A stretch of 64,000 nt of DNA from the NCBI RefSeq assembly GCF_036347135.1, contig NZ_CP108938.1, forward strand, positions 6,262,001 through 6,326,000, read 5' to 3'. Source of the DNA: Streptomyces sp. NBC_00775 (lineage in GTDB: Bacteria > Actinomycetota > Actinomycetes > Streptomycetales > Streptomycetaceae). The notes below the pieces were generated by a model. It was not told where the DNA came from, searched no databases, and worked only from the letters and a program-made list of their open reading frames with translations. Below are positions 1 through 6,123 of this stretch, piece by piece. Numbering within the stretch: the stretch's first letter is position 1; every line of letters begins with the position of its first letter. Both the position numbers and the translations under genes were made by a program.

Positions 1-525
1 ACGCTGCCGTGGGCCGTCATGCCGATGCTGATCGCCCCGTTCGCGGGCAAGCTCGCGCCCAAGGTGGGCGGCGGACCGCTGATGGCGGCGGGCCTCGCCG
101 TCTCCGGCATCGGTCTGGCCTGGTTCGCCGCGGTCGCCGACGTGAGCGCCTCGGACTGGGAGTTCGTCGCTCCGTTCGTGCTCGCCGGCGCGGGCATGGG
201 CCTGGTCTTCGCACCGACGGCGACCGTGGTGATGGGCTCCGTGCCGCCGCAGCAGGTCGGCAAGGCGTCCGGCGCCAACACCACCGTGCGCGAACTGGGC
301 GGCGCCCTCGGCATCGCCGCGGTCACCAGCATCTTCGCCGCGAACGGCGACTACACCTCGCCGGAGCGGTTCACCGAGGGCATGACGCCCGGGCTGTGGG
401 TCGGTGTCGCCGTACTCGCCGTCGGCGCCCTGCTGGCGCTCGGCATCCCGCGCCCGAAGAAGACGGCGCCCGCGCAGCCGCCCGCCGCCGCGCCCGCCAA
501 GGAGGAGGTCCTGGTGGGGGAGTGA
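1..525 (+). CDS. MFS drug exporter, DHA2 type, C-terminal part
   Basis: The frame is open from base 1, so the N-terminal part lies outside the window. The visible 174 residues hold the last hydrophobic helices of a 14-helix drug:proton antiporter. A typical DHA2 segment, GAGMGLVFAPTATVVMGSVP, is followed by a helix-breaking KASGANTTVRELGGALG loop (compare the ASGxxNTxRQxGGAxG signature of EmrB/QacA exporters). The tail is an Ala/Pro/Lys-rich cytoplasmic extension ending VLVGE. It would export hydrophobic drugs across the plasma membrane using the proton gradient; the substrate cannot be told. A GC-rich hairpin follows immediately, so it is probably not cotranscribed with the RiPP operon. Confidence 0.85.
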   Translation, partial: TLPWAVMPMLIAPFAGKLAPKVGGGPLMAAGLAVSGIGLAWFAAVADVSASDWEFVAPFVLAGAGMGLVFAPTATVVMGSVPPQQVGKASGANTTVRELGGALGIAAVTSIFAANGDYTSPERFTEGMTPGLWVGVAVLAVGALLALGIPRPKKTAPAQPPAAAPAKEEVLVGE

Positions 526-535
526 GCCGTCCTCG

Positions 536-562
536 GCCCGTGCGCCGCCGCGGCGCACGGGC
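536..562 (+). terminator. Hairpin terminator after the first exporter gene
   Basis: Two perfect 12-base arms (GCCCGTGCGCCG and its complement) enclose a 3-base loop, 11 bases after the stop codon, followed by ttgtgg. It separates the exporter from the AT-richer promoter region of the next operon. Confidence 0.6.
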
Positions 563-749
563 TTGTGGAAATTCTGACGCACACCTGTAATTCCCTTTCC
601 TTGACCGTAATTCACCGCAATTCCTTGAAGTTGATTGACGAATTTCTGTCATCGGATTCATTGACGGATCAATGCGGCCGGAAAGAGGATCTTTTCCGGC
701 CCCGAACCCGAACCCGAACCCAAAACCGACATCGAATACGGAGGACGGT
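563..749 (+). promoter_or_regulatory. Promoter and structured leader region of the RiPP operon
   Basis: This 187-base gap is clearly AT-richer than its surroundings up to about position 675. It contains direct repeats of GTAATTC and AATTCCTTGA, an inverted repeat ATTGA-CGGA-TCAAT (660-673), and possible promoter elements TTGACG (661-666) and GAGGAT (685-690) 18 bases apart. A 9-bp perfect hairpin (GGCCGGAAA at 676-684, TTTCCGGCC at 693-701) precedes three CCCGAA hexamers plus CCCAAA (701-724). The ribosome site GGAGG (740-744) serves the ATG at 750. The promoter assignment is an inference; the repeats and hairpin are directly visible. Confidence 0.45.
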
Positions 750-2123
750 ATGGACGAATTGACGGCGCCGACCGCGTCCAGCCGCCCGCCCGTCGGCCCG
801 CTGGGCCTGCCCCGCGCGTACTGGTGGATCTGGACGAGCATTCTCGTCAACTGGCTGGGCGCATTCACGGGTCCGATTCTCGCCCTCTCGCTGACCGACG
901 CCCGCGGCTATTCCGTGTCGTACGCGGGTTTCGTGGTCTCGCTGCTCGGCGCCGGGGCAATTGCGGGTTCCGCGGCCGGCGGAATCCTCGCCGACCGGAT
1001 CGGGCGCCGGCTGACGATGTTCGCCGGCCACTGTCTTACCGCCGTGAGCATGGTTCTGCTCGGGCTCAGCACGGCTCAGGGGGCGGTGAGCGCGGCGGCG
1101 TTCGCCGCGGGACTCGGGGCCGCCTCGGTGCGGCCGGCGGCCCAGGCGTCGCTCGCCGACCTGGTCCCGTCCGCCGACCGGCCGCGCGCCTTCGCCTACA
1201 ACTACTGGGCCGTCAACACCGGCACCGCGGTCTCCGCCGTCCTCGCCGGTCTGATGGTGGAGCACGGCTACACGCTGCTCTTCCTCGCTGACGCCGCGAC
1301 CACCCTGCTGTGCGGCGCGGTCGTCCTGGCGAAGGTCCCCGAGACCCGGCCCGAGCACCCGGCCCCGGCTTCGGCCTCGGCCCCGGCGGACCGCGCACAG
1401 CGGGACACCGCGGAGGCGGAGGCCCACGCCCACGTGCCGCTGCGCAAGGACGCCCCGTTCCTGCTGTTCGTCCTGCTCACGCTGGTCTTCGCTGCCGTCT
1501 ACGAGCAGAAGGCCGCGGCCCTGCCCGTCGTCGTCACCGGGCACGGCCACAGCGCCGCCACGTTCAGCCTGCTGATGGCGCTGAACGCGCTGCTCGTCGT
1601 CCTGCTGCAACTGCCCATCACCAGGCTGGTCTCCGGCCGTTCGCGGGCCGCCGTACTGCTCGCCGGAGGCGTCCTCGTGGGCGTCGGCTTCGGGCTCACC
1701 GGCCTGGCGACGGGCACGCTGCCGCTCGTGGGCACGGTGGTCGTCTGGACGGCCGGCGAAATGCTCTACGCCCCGCTGGCGGGCGCCGTCTCCGCCGAAC
1801 TGGCCCCGGTCCACCGGCGCGGCCGCTACCAGGGCGCGTACGGGACCGCCTGGTCCGCCGCCGCGTTCATCGGCCCTGCCGGCGGTACCTGGGTGCTCGC
1901 CCACGCGGGCCCGGGCGCCCTCTGGTCGCTGTGCGCGGCGGCGGGCGTCGCGGCCGGCGTCGGCTGTGCCCTGATCCTGCGCACGGCCCGCGGCAGCGCC
2001 CCGCACCCCGAGAACTTCCGCACGGCGTCCGCCGTGCGGAGGCGCCGACGCGACAACGGGTCGCGCCGGCCGTCCCCGTCCCTTCCCGGACGGGACACCA
2101 CCACCGAGAGGAGCTCCACATGA
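750..2123 (+). CDS. MFS transporter, probable peptide exporter of the RiPP operon
   Basis: A 457-residue major facilitator protein. The start at 750 has GGAGG five bases upstream; the frame is open further upstream only by chance. The N-terminal half carries the MFS loop motif (GGILADRIGRRLT, about residues 75-87) and the C-terminal half a second set of helices, with a hydrophilic Ala/Pro/Glu-rich central loop near residues 200-230. The length fits a 12-helix DHA1-like transporter. Its stop overlaps the start of the repeat peptide gene (ATGA), so translation is probably coupled. The arrangement suggests export of, or self-protection against, the modified peptide; that role is inferred from context only, since no substrate-specific residue is recognisable. 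Confidence 0.8.
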   Translation: MDELTAPTASSRPPVGPLGLPRAYWWIWTSILVNWLGAFTGPILALSLTDARGYSVSYAGFVVSLLGAGAIAGSAAGGILADRIGRRLTMFAGHCLTAVSMVLLGLSTAQGAVSAAAFAAGLGAASVRPAAQASLADLVPSADRPRAFAYNYWAVNTGTAVSAVLAGLMVEHGYTLLFLADAATTLLCGAVVLAKVPETRPEHPAPASASAPADRAQRDTAEAEAHAHVPLRKDAPFLLFVLLTLVFAAVYEQKAAALPVVVTGHGHSAATFSLLMALNALLVVLLQLPITRLVSGRSRAAVLLAGGVLVGVGFGLTGLATGTLPLVGTVVVWTAGEMLYAPLAGAVSAELAPVHRRGRYQGAYGTAWSAAAFIGPAGGTWVLAHAGPGALWSLCAAAGVAAGVGCALILRTARGSAPHPENFRTASAVRRRRRDNGSRRPSPSLPGRDTTTERSST

Positions 2124-2332
2124 GCGAGCGGATCACCCCCAACACCTGCGTCGCGGCCTTCGCCCCGAACACCTGTGTCTCGGCGTTCACGCCCAACACG
2201 TGTGCCCCGGCGTTCGCCCCGAACACCTGTGTCGCGGCCTTCGCGCCCAACACCTGTGTCTCGGCGTTCGCCCCGAACACCTGTGCCCCGGCGTTCGCGC
2301 CCAACACCTGTGTCTCGGCGTTCGCCGCGTAA
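2120..2332 (+). CDS. Seven-repeat RiPP precursor peptide (candidate)
   Basis: A 70-residue peptide: a five-residue start (MSERI), seven contiguous 9-residue repeats of pattern [A/T]PNTC[V/A][S/A/P]AF, and two closing alanines. The repeat ends occur as VAAF (units 1 and 4), VSAF (2, 5, 7) and APAF (3, 6). Each unit has one Thr-Cys pair, the kind of side chains that YcaO enzymes cyclise, and the YcaO gene follows directly. The start has a strong AGGAG six bases upstream and overlaps the exporter stop; the stop (TAATG) overlaps the YcaO start. There is no leader peptide of usual length, so the repeats themselves may be the recognition element. No family known to me matches the repeat. Identity as a RiPP precursor is inferred from repeat structure and neighbours. 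Confidence 0.8.
   Translation: MSERITPNTCVAAFAPNTCVSAFTPNTCAPAFAPNTCVAAFAPNTCVSAFAPNTCAPAFAPNTCVSAFAA
2135..2323 (+). repeat. Seven 27-bp tandem repeats coding for the peptide cores
   Basis: Units begin at 2135, 2162, 2189, 2216, 2243, 2270 and 2297. Units 5 and 7 are identical in DNA. The Ala-Pro or Thr-Pro codons alternate strictly between NCC-CCG and NCG-CCC from unit 2 to unit 7, while the last four residues vary with a period of three. The AAC-ACC core is nearly invariant (ACG once). There are no spacers, so this is a coding repeat and not a CRISPR array. Confidence 0.95.
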
Positions 2333-3735
2333 TGCAGACCACTCAGCACCCGAAGCCCGCTCCGGACGGAAACCACCGTCCGGAGCCGGGCTCCGGCCCG
2401 TTGTCCGCGGTCGGCACCGGAACGTCCGCCGTCGTCACCGGAACGCAGGTGTTCACCGGTTACGGCGGCACCCCGCCCCGGCTGCACCTGGCCGTGTCCG
2501 AGCTGCGGGACGTCACCGAACGCCTGCCGTGGCAGACCGAACGGCAGTCCTTCGGCACCTCCTGGGAGGACCCGGAACAGGCCGTCCGCTCCGCCGAGGG
2601 CGAGGCCGTGGAACGCTTCTGCGGCACCTGCCCTCCCGACCGGCCGGTCCACGGCTCCTACGAGCAGCTCACCCGGCGCGGACTGCGGGCCCTCGACCCG
2701 CGGACGCTGGTGCTCCACTCGGACCGCCAGTACGCCACGGCGGGCTTTCCGTTCCAGCCCTTCCTGCGCGACTCTCCCGCACACTGGGTCGAGGGCCGCA
2801 GCGCCGTCGACGGCGAACCGGTCCTGGTGCCCGCGTTCATGGTCTACACGGCGTGGGCACGGATGCCGCGCCCCTACCCGGAACCCTTCTACGCCTTCCC
2901 CGTGATCGGCGGCATCGCCGCCGGCCCCACCGAGGACTTCGCGCTGCTCTCCGGCCTCGAAGAGGTCATCGAACGTGACGCCGTCGCCGTGTGGTGGGCC
3001 AACGCCACGGCGCTGCCCGCCCTCCCGCCGACGGACCGGCTGCGCGCCCTTGGAGAAGGCGCCGAGCACGCCTTCGAGACCCGGCTGGTCCGTATCGACA
3101 ACGAGTTCGGCCTTCCGGTGATCGCCGCCGGGGTGCGCAGCGTCGCCGAGGGATGGCTCACCTATGGCTGTGCCGCCCGCGCGGACGAGGAGGAGGCCGC
3201 GGCCAAGGCGCTCGCCGAGGCGCACACCCTGCAGATCACCTGCCGGGTCCTGGACGACCCGGCGACGAGTCTGGCCACCCCGGGCCGGCCCTCACCGCTC
3301 AAGTCCTGGCGCGGTGACCGCCGTTACCTGGACGACTACCGTGCCGACGGCTCGGACGCCGTCGAGCAGATCTGCCAGCAACAGCTGTATCTGGACCGCC
3401 GGGCCGCCGACCGCGCGGCCCCCTGGGCCTGGGACCTGCCCGAGGGCCAGTGGACCGAGCCGGCGCACCGCCCGCGGTACGACGCGTCCGCGCTGGTTGG
3501 CCGGGTCGCCGCCGCCGGGTACGACGTCGTGACCGTGGATCTCACCACCCCGGAAGCCGCCGCGGCCGGCATGCGGGTGCTGCGGGTCGTCGTCCCGGGG
3601 ACGGCCGGGGTCGCCCCCGCCGCCTATCTGCCGCTCGGCCGCCGGCGTATGCAGGACACCGCGGTCCGGCTCGGCCGGCGGAGCACACCGCTGCGCGAGG
3701 AGGAGCTCAACACCTTCCCGATGCCGCATTCCTGA
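2332..3735 (+). CDS. Stand-alone YcaO-domain enzyme (azoline- or amidine-forming family)
   Basis: A 467-residue YcaO protein. The ATP-binding signatures are visible: SAEGEAVERF (residues 87-96), LEEVIERDA (209-217) and ALAEAHTLQ (293-301), and the C-terminus ends LNTFPMPHS, a short version of the proline-rich tail found in azoline-forming YcaOs. Family members use ATP to activate a peptide backbone amide so that Cys/Ser/Thr side chains, amines or sulfide can attack it. The ATG overlaps the precursor stop (TAATG) and has no ribosome site of its own, so expression depends on translation of the precursor. No ThiF/E1-like partner, TfuA, dehydrogenase or RRE domain is encoded beside it, and the N-terminal 45 residues look disordered. 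The exact chemistry cannot be read from sequence. Confidence 0.85.
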   Translation: MQTTQHPKPAPDGNHRPEPGSGPLSAVGTGTSAVVTGTQVFTGYGGTPPRLHLAVSELRDVTERLPWQTERQSFGTSWEDPEQAVRSAEGEAVERFCGTCPPDRPVHGSYEQLTRRGLRALDPRTLVLHSDRQYATAGFPFQPFLRDSPAHWVEGRSAVDGEPVLVPAFMVYTAWARMPRPYPEPFYAFPVIGGIAAGPTEDFALLSGLEEVIERDAVAVWWANATALPALPPTDRLRALGEGAEHAFETRLVRIDNEFGLPVIAAGVRSVAEGWLTYGCAARADEEEAAAKALAEAHTLQITCRVLDDPATSLATPGRPSPLKSWRGDRRYLDDYRADGSDAVEQICQQQLYLDRRAADRAAPWAWDLPEGQWTEPAHRPRYDASALVGRVAAAGYDVVTVDLTTPEAAAAGMRVLRVVVPGTAGVAPAAYLPLGRRRMQDTAVRLGRRSTPLREEELNTFPMPHS

Positions 3736-3740
3736 GTGTG

Positions 3741-3774
3741 CCGGGCGGTGCCGCTCACGCCGGTCACCGCCCGG
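3741..3774. terminator. Terminator between the YcaO gene and the convergent TetR gene
   Basis: Arms CCGGGCGGTG (3741-3750) and CACCGCCCGG (3765-3774) pair perfectly around a 14-base loop. It starts five bases after the YcaO stop and overlaps the end of the convergent regulator gene, so it could act in both directions. Confidence 0.55.
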
Positions 3775-4381
3775 ACAACGCCGGCCGCACCACTCGGAGC
3801 ATCCGTCCCAGCCATTGCTGCGCACTGTCCCGCTTCCCGAACGGTCCATCTCCGAAGGCGAGTTCGGAGTGGGTGCGCGTCATCGAGGAGGCCCCGACCA
3901 CGAGCGACATCATCACGGCGGCGGCGGCCCGGACTTCGACGCTGGGAAGCAGGGATCCGTCCACCCGGGCCCGCCGCAGGGTCCGGAACAACGCGCCCAG
4001 CCAGTTCAACTGGCAGTGCAGAGAAGGGTCGTCCGGGGTTTCGAGCTCCCCCGCGAGCCGGGTCCCCGCGCGGACGACCACATCGTTCTCCAGGAGCCGC
4101 ACGAGCGCCTGGACCATCTCGACGACGATCTCGAAGGCCGCGCCCTCGCGCTCGGCCAGCTCCGCGAGGACACCGCCGGAGGCGGCGCAGGCCTCGGCCT
4201 GGACGGCGCGGGCGAGATCGGACTTGGCCGCGAAGTGGAAGGACAGCGCGCCCTTGGTGACCGTGGCGAGGTCGCTGATCACCATGAGGGTGGCGCGTTC
4301 GTATCCGACCTGGTCGAACACCGTGGCGGCCGCTCGTATCAGGTTGCCCCTGGTGCGCTCGGACCGCTCCTGCTTCACCAC
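3764..4381 (-). CDS. ArpA/ScbR-family regulator, gamma-butyrolactone receptor homologue
   Basis: About 205 residues with a TetR DNA-binding N-terminus (ERTRGNLIRAAATVFDQVGY, then the recognition helix segment TKGALSFHFAAKSDLARAV), the hallmark of ArpA/ScbR-type receptors. These repress antibiotic and signal genes until a butyrolactone binds the C-terminal pocket. The start is uncertain: GTG at 4381 or 4378 gives the usual N-terminus (VKQERSER), while the longer frame from a TTG at 4471 adds 30 unlikely residues. It converges on the YcaO gene. With a second receptor just upstream this may be a pseudo-receptor of the ScbR2 type, which binds antibiotics instead of butyrolactones; that is a guess from gene arrangement. 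Confidence 0.85.
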   Translation of the reverse strand: MVKQERSERTRGNLIRAAATVFDQVGYERATLMVISDLATVTKGALSFHFAAKSDLARAVQAEACAASGGVLAELAEREGAAFEIVVEMVQALVRLLENDVVVRAGTRLAGELETPDDPSLHCQLNWLGALFRTLRRARVDGSLLPSVEVRAAAAVMMSLVVGASSMTRTHSELAFGDGPFGKRDSAQQWLGRMLRVVRPALSGR

Positions 4382-4464
4382 GACGCAACCACCCAGACGC
4401 TCATCGCCACGTGCCCTCTTGATCCTGTCTAGATCCTGTCGCCAGCCGACGCCCACGACGCTAG

Positions 4465-4485
4465 AAACCAACCCCTCGGTTTGTC
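4465..4485. promoter_or_regulatory. ARE-like operator upstream of the ArpA-type gene
   Basis: The sequence AAACC-N8-GGTTTGT forms an imperfect palindrome about 85 bases before the chosen start. It resembles the autoregulatory elements bound by ArpA/ScbR proteins, whose half-sites contain CGGTTTG. Autoregulation is inferred. Confidence 0.5.
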
Positions 4486-5167
4486 AATGGGGCGGAGTGA
4501 GGGAAGGCTGTCTCCACTTCACCACGACAACCTGCACATCCCGGCCAAGATCCACCCGGGTTAAGCGGTTGTTCTTCATCGGTCAGGCGACAGAAAGAAA
4601 CCGCTCGTCCGATTTTTGGGCGCCATGGTGGGAGCGCGTGGGTAGTGGGGATACGGATGGCGGGGATGCTGGTGGGCGCCCGCGCGTTCGCCGTACCGGC
4701 CGGTCGCGCCCCCATCGGAGGCGACCGCACGCCGCCGACCGGGACGGGTTCGGCGCCGCCCGGCGGTCCGCTCCTGCTGGGCATGCCGGCGCACGGCACC
4801 GCGTGGGGACTGCTGAGGTGGCGGAGAGGTCGAAGCGACGGAGGGGTCGAAGAGGCCGGAGGGCTGAAGGCGCCTGCGGGCTTGGTGAGTTCGGTGAGTT
4901 CGGTGAGTTCGGTGCGTTCGGCGGGCGCGGCGTGCTCTCTGAGTTCGCTTGCCGCTTCCGAGGCCGCTCCCGGGGCCGGCCCCGCCGCGTCACGCCGGAT
5001 CCCGCTGCCCCGAGGGGGCGCTGTCCCGCCGTAGAGGTCGAGGCCCGTCGCGGTTCAGGGTCCGGCGGTGACCGTGAGGCCCGCGCACCCGGTGAAGTCG
5101 GATGCGGAACCGTGCCCCGCGAGGGTCGCCGGCCCGCGGTGAACGAGCCGCATGTCCGGCGGAGCGC
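4486..5167. other. 682-base stretch without a convincing gene
   Basis: Frames here are open only because of high GC; their translations are Ala/Pro/Arg/Ser-rich with no domain and no ribosome site. It contains a second ARE-like site (4592-4620) sharing AAAGAAACCGC with the one upstream of the AfsA gene (6044-6071), and a tandem ggtgagttc-type repeat around 4888-4922. It may be the remains of a lost gene once controlled by that ARE. Confidence 0.5.
4592..4620. promoter_or_regulatory. ARE-like operator in the gene-free stretch
   Basis: AGAAAGAAACCGC followed by a T-rich half (GATTTTTGGG). It closely matches the site at 6044-6071 in both halves. No intact gene starts just downstream on the plus strand. 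Confidence 0.45.
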
Positions 5168-5836
5168 TCAGTCGGTGCTGCCGCCCGCCCCGACCCCGGC
5201 CGGGGACTCGGCGCCCGCCGACAGGGCCGCCGCCGGATCGATGACTCCCTCGGGGCGGATGCGGGCGATCGCGCCCGGGTGGGCGATGGACGGCAGGATG
5301 TGACGCCACATCACGGCGACCCGCTCGCGCAGATCGGCCCGCTGTGTGATGGCCTCGGACACCAGCTGGACGCCGGTGAAGGAGGCCACGACGAACTCGG
5401 CCGTCTCCCGCGGCTCGACCTGGGGGAGCACCTCGCCCCGCTCCTTCCCCTCGGCCAGCAGCTGGGCGATGAGTTCGAACCAGTCGCCCCACGGATGCGT
5501 GCCGTTGAAGAACACGCCCTCGATGGACAGCCGCGTACCGGCGCGGGCGAGCGGGTCGTGGCGCAGGGCGTAGGCGAACTGGTGCGTGATGTCGACGACC
5601 GACTGGAGGGGAGTGCCGAGGTCCGACACGCTCACCAGGCCGGTCTGCTCGTCCATGATCGCCTGGGCGAGTGATTCCTTCGAGGTGAAGTGGAAGTACA
5701 GGGCGCCCTTGGTGACGTTCGCCCTGCGGAGGATCTCCGAGATGGCCGCGCGCTCGTAGCCGTGGTCGGCGAATACGCGCGCCGCCGCTTCCACGATCGA
5801 GCGCCGGGTCTGCACCGCGCGAGCCTGCTTGGCCAT
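5168..5836 (-). CDS. Gamma-butyrolactone receptor, ScbR/ArpA type
   Basis: A 222-residue TetR-family protein beginning MAKQARAVQTRRSIVEAAARVF, with the conserved receptor segment NVTKGALYFHFTSKESLAQAI and the ligand-domain tryptophan region (HPWGDWFELIAQLLAEG). Proteins of this type bind an autoregulatory element as dimers and leave it when a gamma-butyrolactone binds. ATG at 5836 has GGAGGGGA seven bases upstream; upstream in-frame codons cross the intergenic region and were rejected. It is divergent from the AfsA-type synthase, the standard arrangement of scbR-scbA and related loci, and ARE-like sites lie between the two genes, so mutual control is very likely. Confidence 0.92.
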   Translation of the reverse strand: MAKQARAVQTRRSIVEAAARVFADHGYERAAISEILRRANVTKGALYFHFTSKESLAQAIMDEQTGLVSVSDLGTPLQSVVDITHQFAYALRHDPLARAGTRLSIEGVFFNGTHPWGDWFELIAQLLAEGKERGEVLPQVEPRETAEFVVASFTGVQLVSEAITQRADLRERVAVMWRHILPSIAHPGAIARIRPEGVIDPAAALSAGAESPAGVGAGGSTD

Positions 5837-5927
5837 GTCTTCCCCTCCGGGACGTGCGTTCGCGCCGGGCGGCGCCACGCCGAACCGCCGTCTAACAGGG
5901 TGTGTCTGTGGCCACTCTACCCGACCC

Positions 5928-5940
5928 ACCGGTTTGTTTC
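5928..5940. promoter_or_regulatory. ARE-like operator, receptor side
   Basis: ACCGGTTTGTTTC matches the half-site pattern of autoregulatory elements and lies about 90 bases upstream of the receptor start. Binding by the receptor is inferred from family behaviour. Confidence 0.5.
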
Positions 5941-6043
5941 TCCAGCTCAGGTGGAGCGGCGGTGGGCGGAATGACGTATTCCGTAGGGCCCTGTCCTGGG
6001 TATGAGTGACGTAGATCACCTGGGTGCGTCCGGGATTCGGAGT

Positions 6044-6071
6044 AAAAAGAAACCGCCCAGGCTGTTTTTTT
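6044..6071. promoter_or_regulatory. ARE-like operator, synthase side
   Basis: An A-rich half with GAAACCGCC meets a T-rich half (GGCTGTTTTTTT), giving an imperfect 28-base palindrome about 50 bases before the AfsA start. It is placed to block the synthase promoter when the receptor is unliganded. Confidence 0.55.
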
Positions 6072-6123
6072 GGCACACTCGCTCCCGAGAGCCACACGGG
6101 CTACTCGTGAAGGGGGATCACAG

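Noticed and set aside
2135..2323. 27-bp repeats as a CRISPR array
   Set aside because: Repeats are contiguous without spacers, keep a reading frame, and vary at codon positions; no cas genes are near.
1867..3225. Long minus-strand frame opposite the repeat peptide and YcaO
   Set aside because: Its codon GC pattern is that of a shadow frame, it crosses three gene boundaries, and the plus-strand genes have ribosome sites and domains.
4645..5034. Possible 129-residue plus-strand gene
   Set aside because: Low-complexity Ala/Gly/Pro/Ser translation, no ribosome site, no domain.
3450..5303. A 617-residue plus-strand frame overlapping YcaO and a TetR gene
   Set aside because: Translation is Arg/Ser/Pro-rich noise and overlaps two well-supported genes in other frames.
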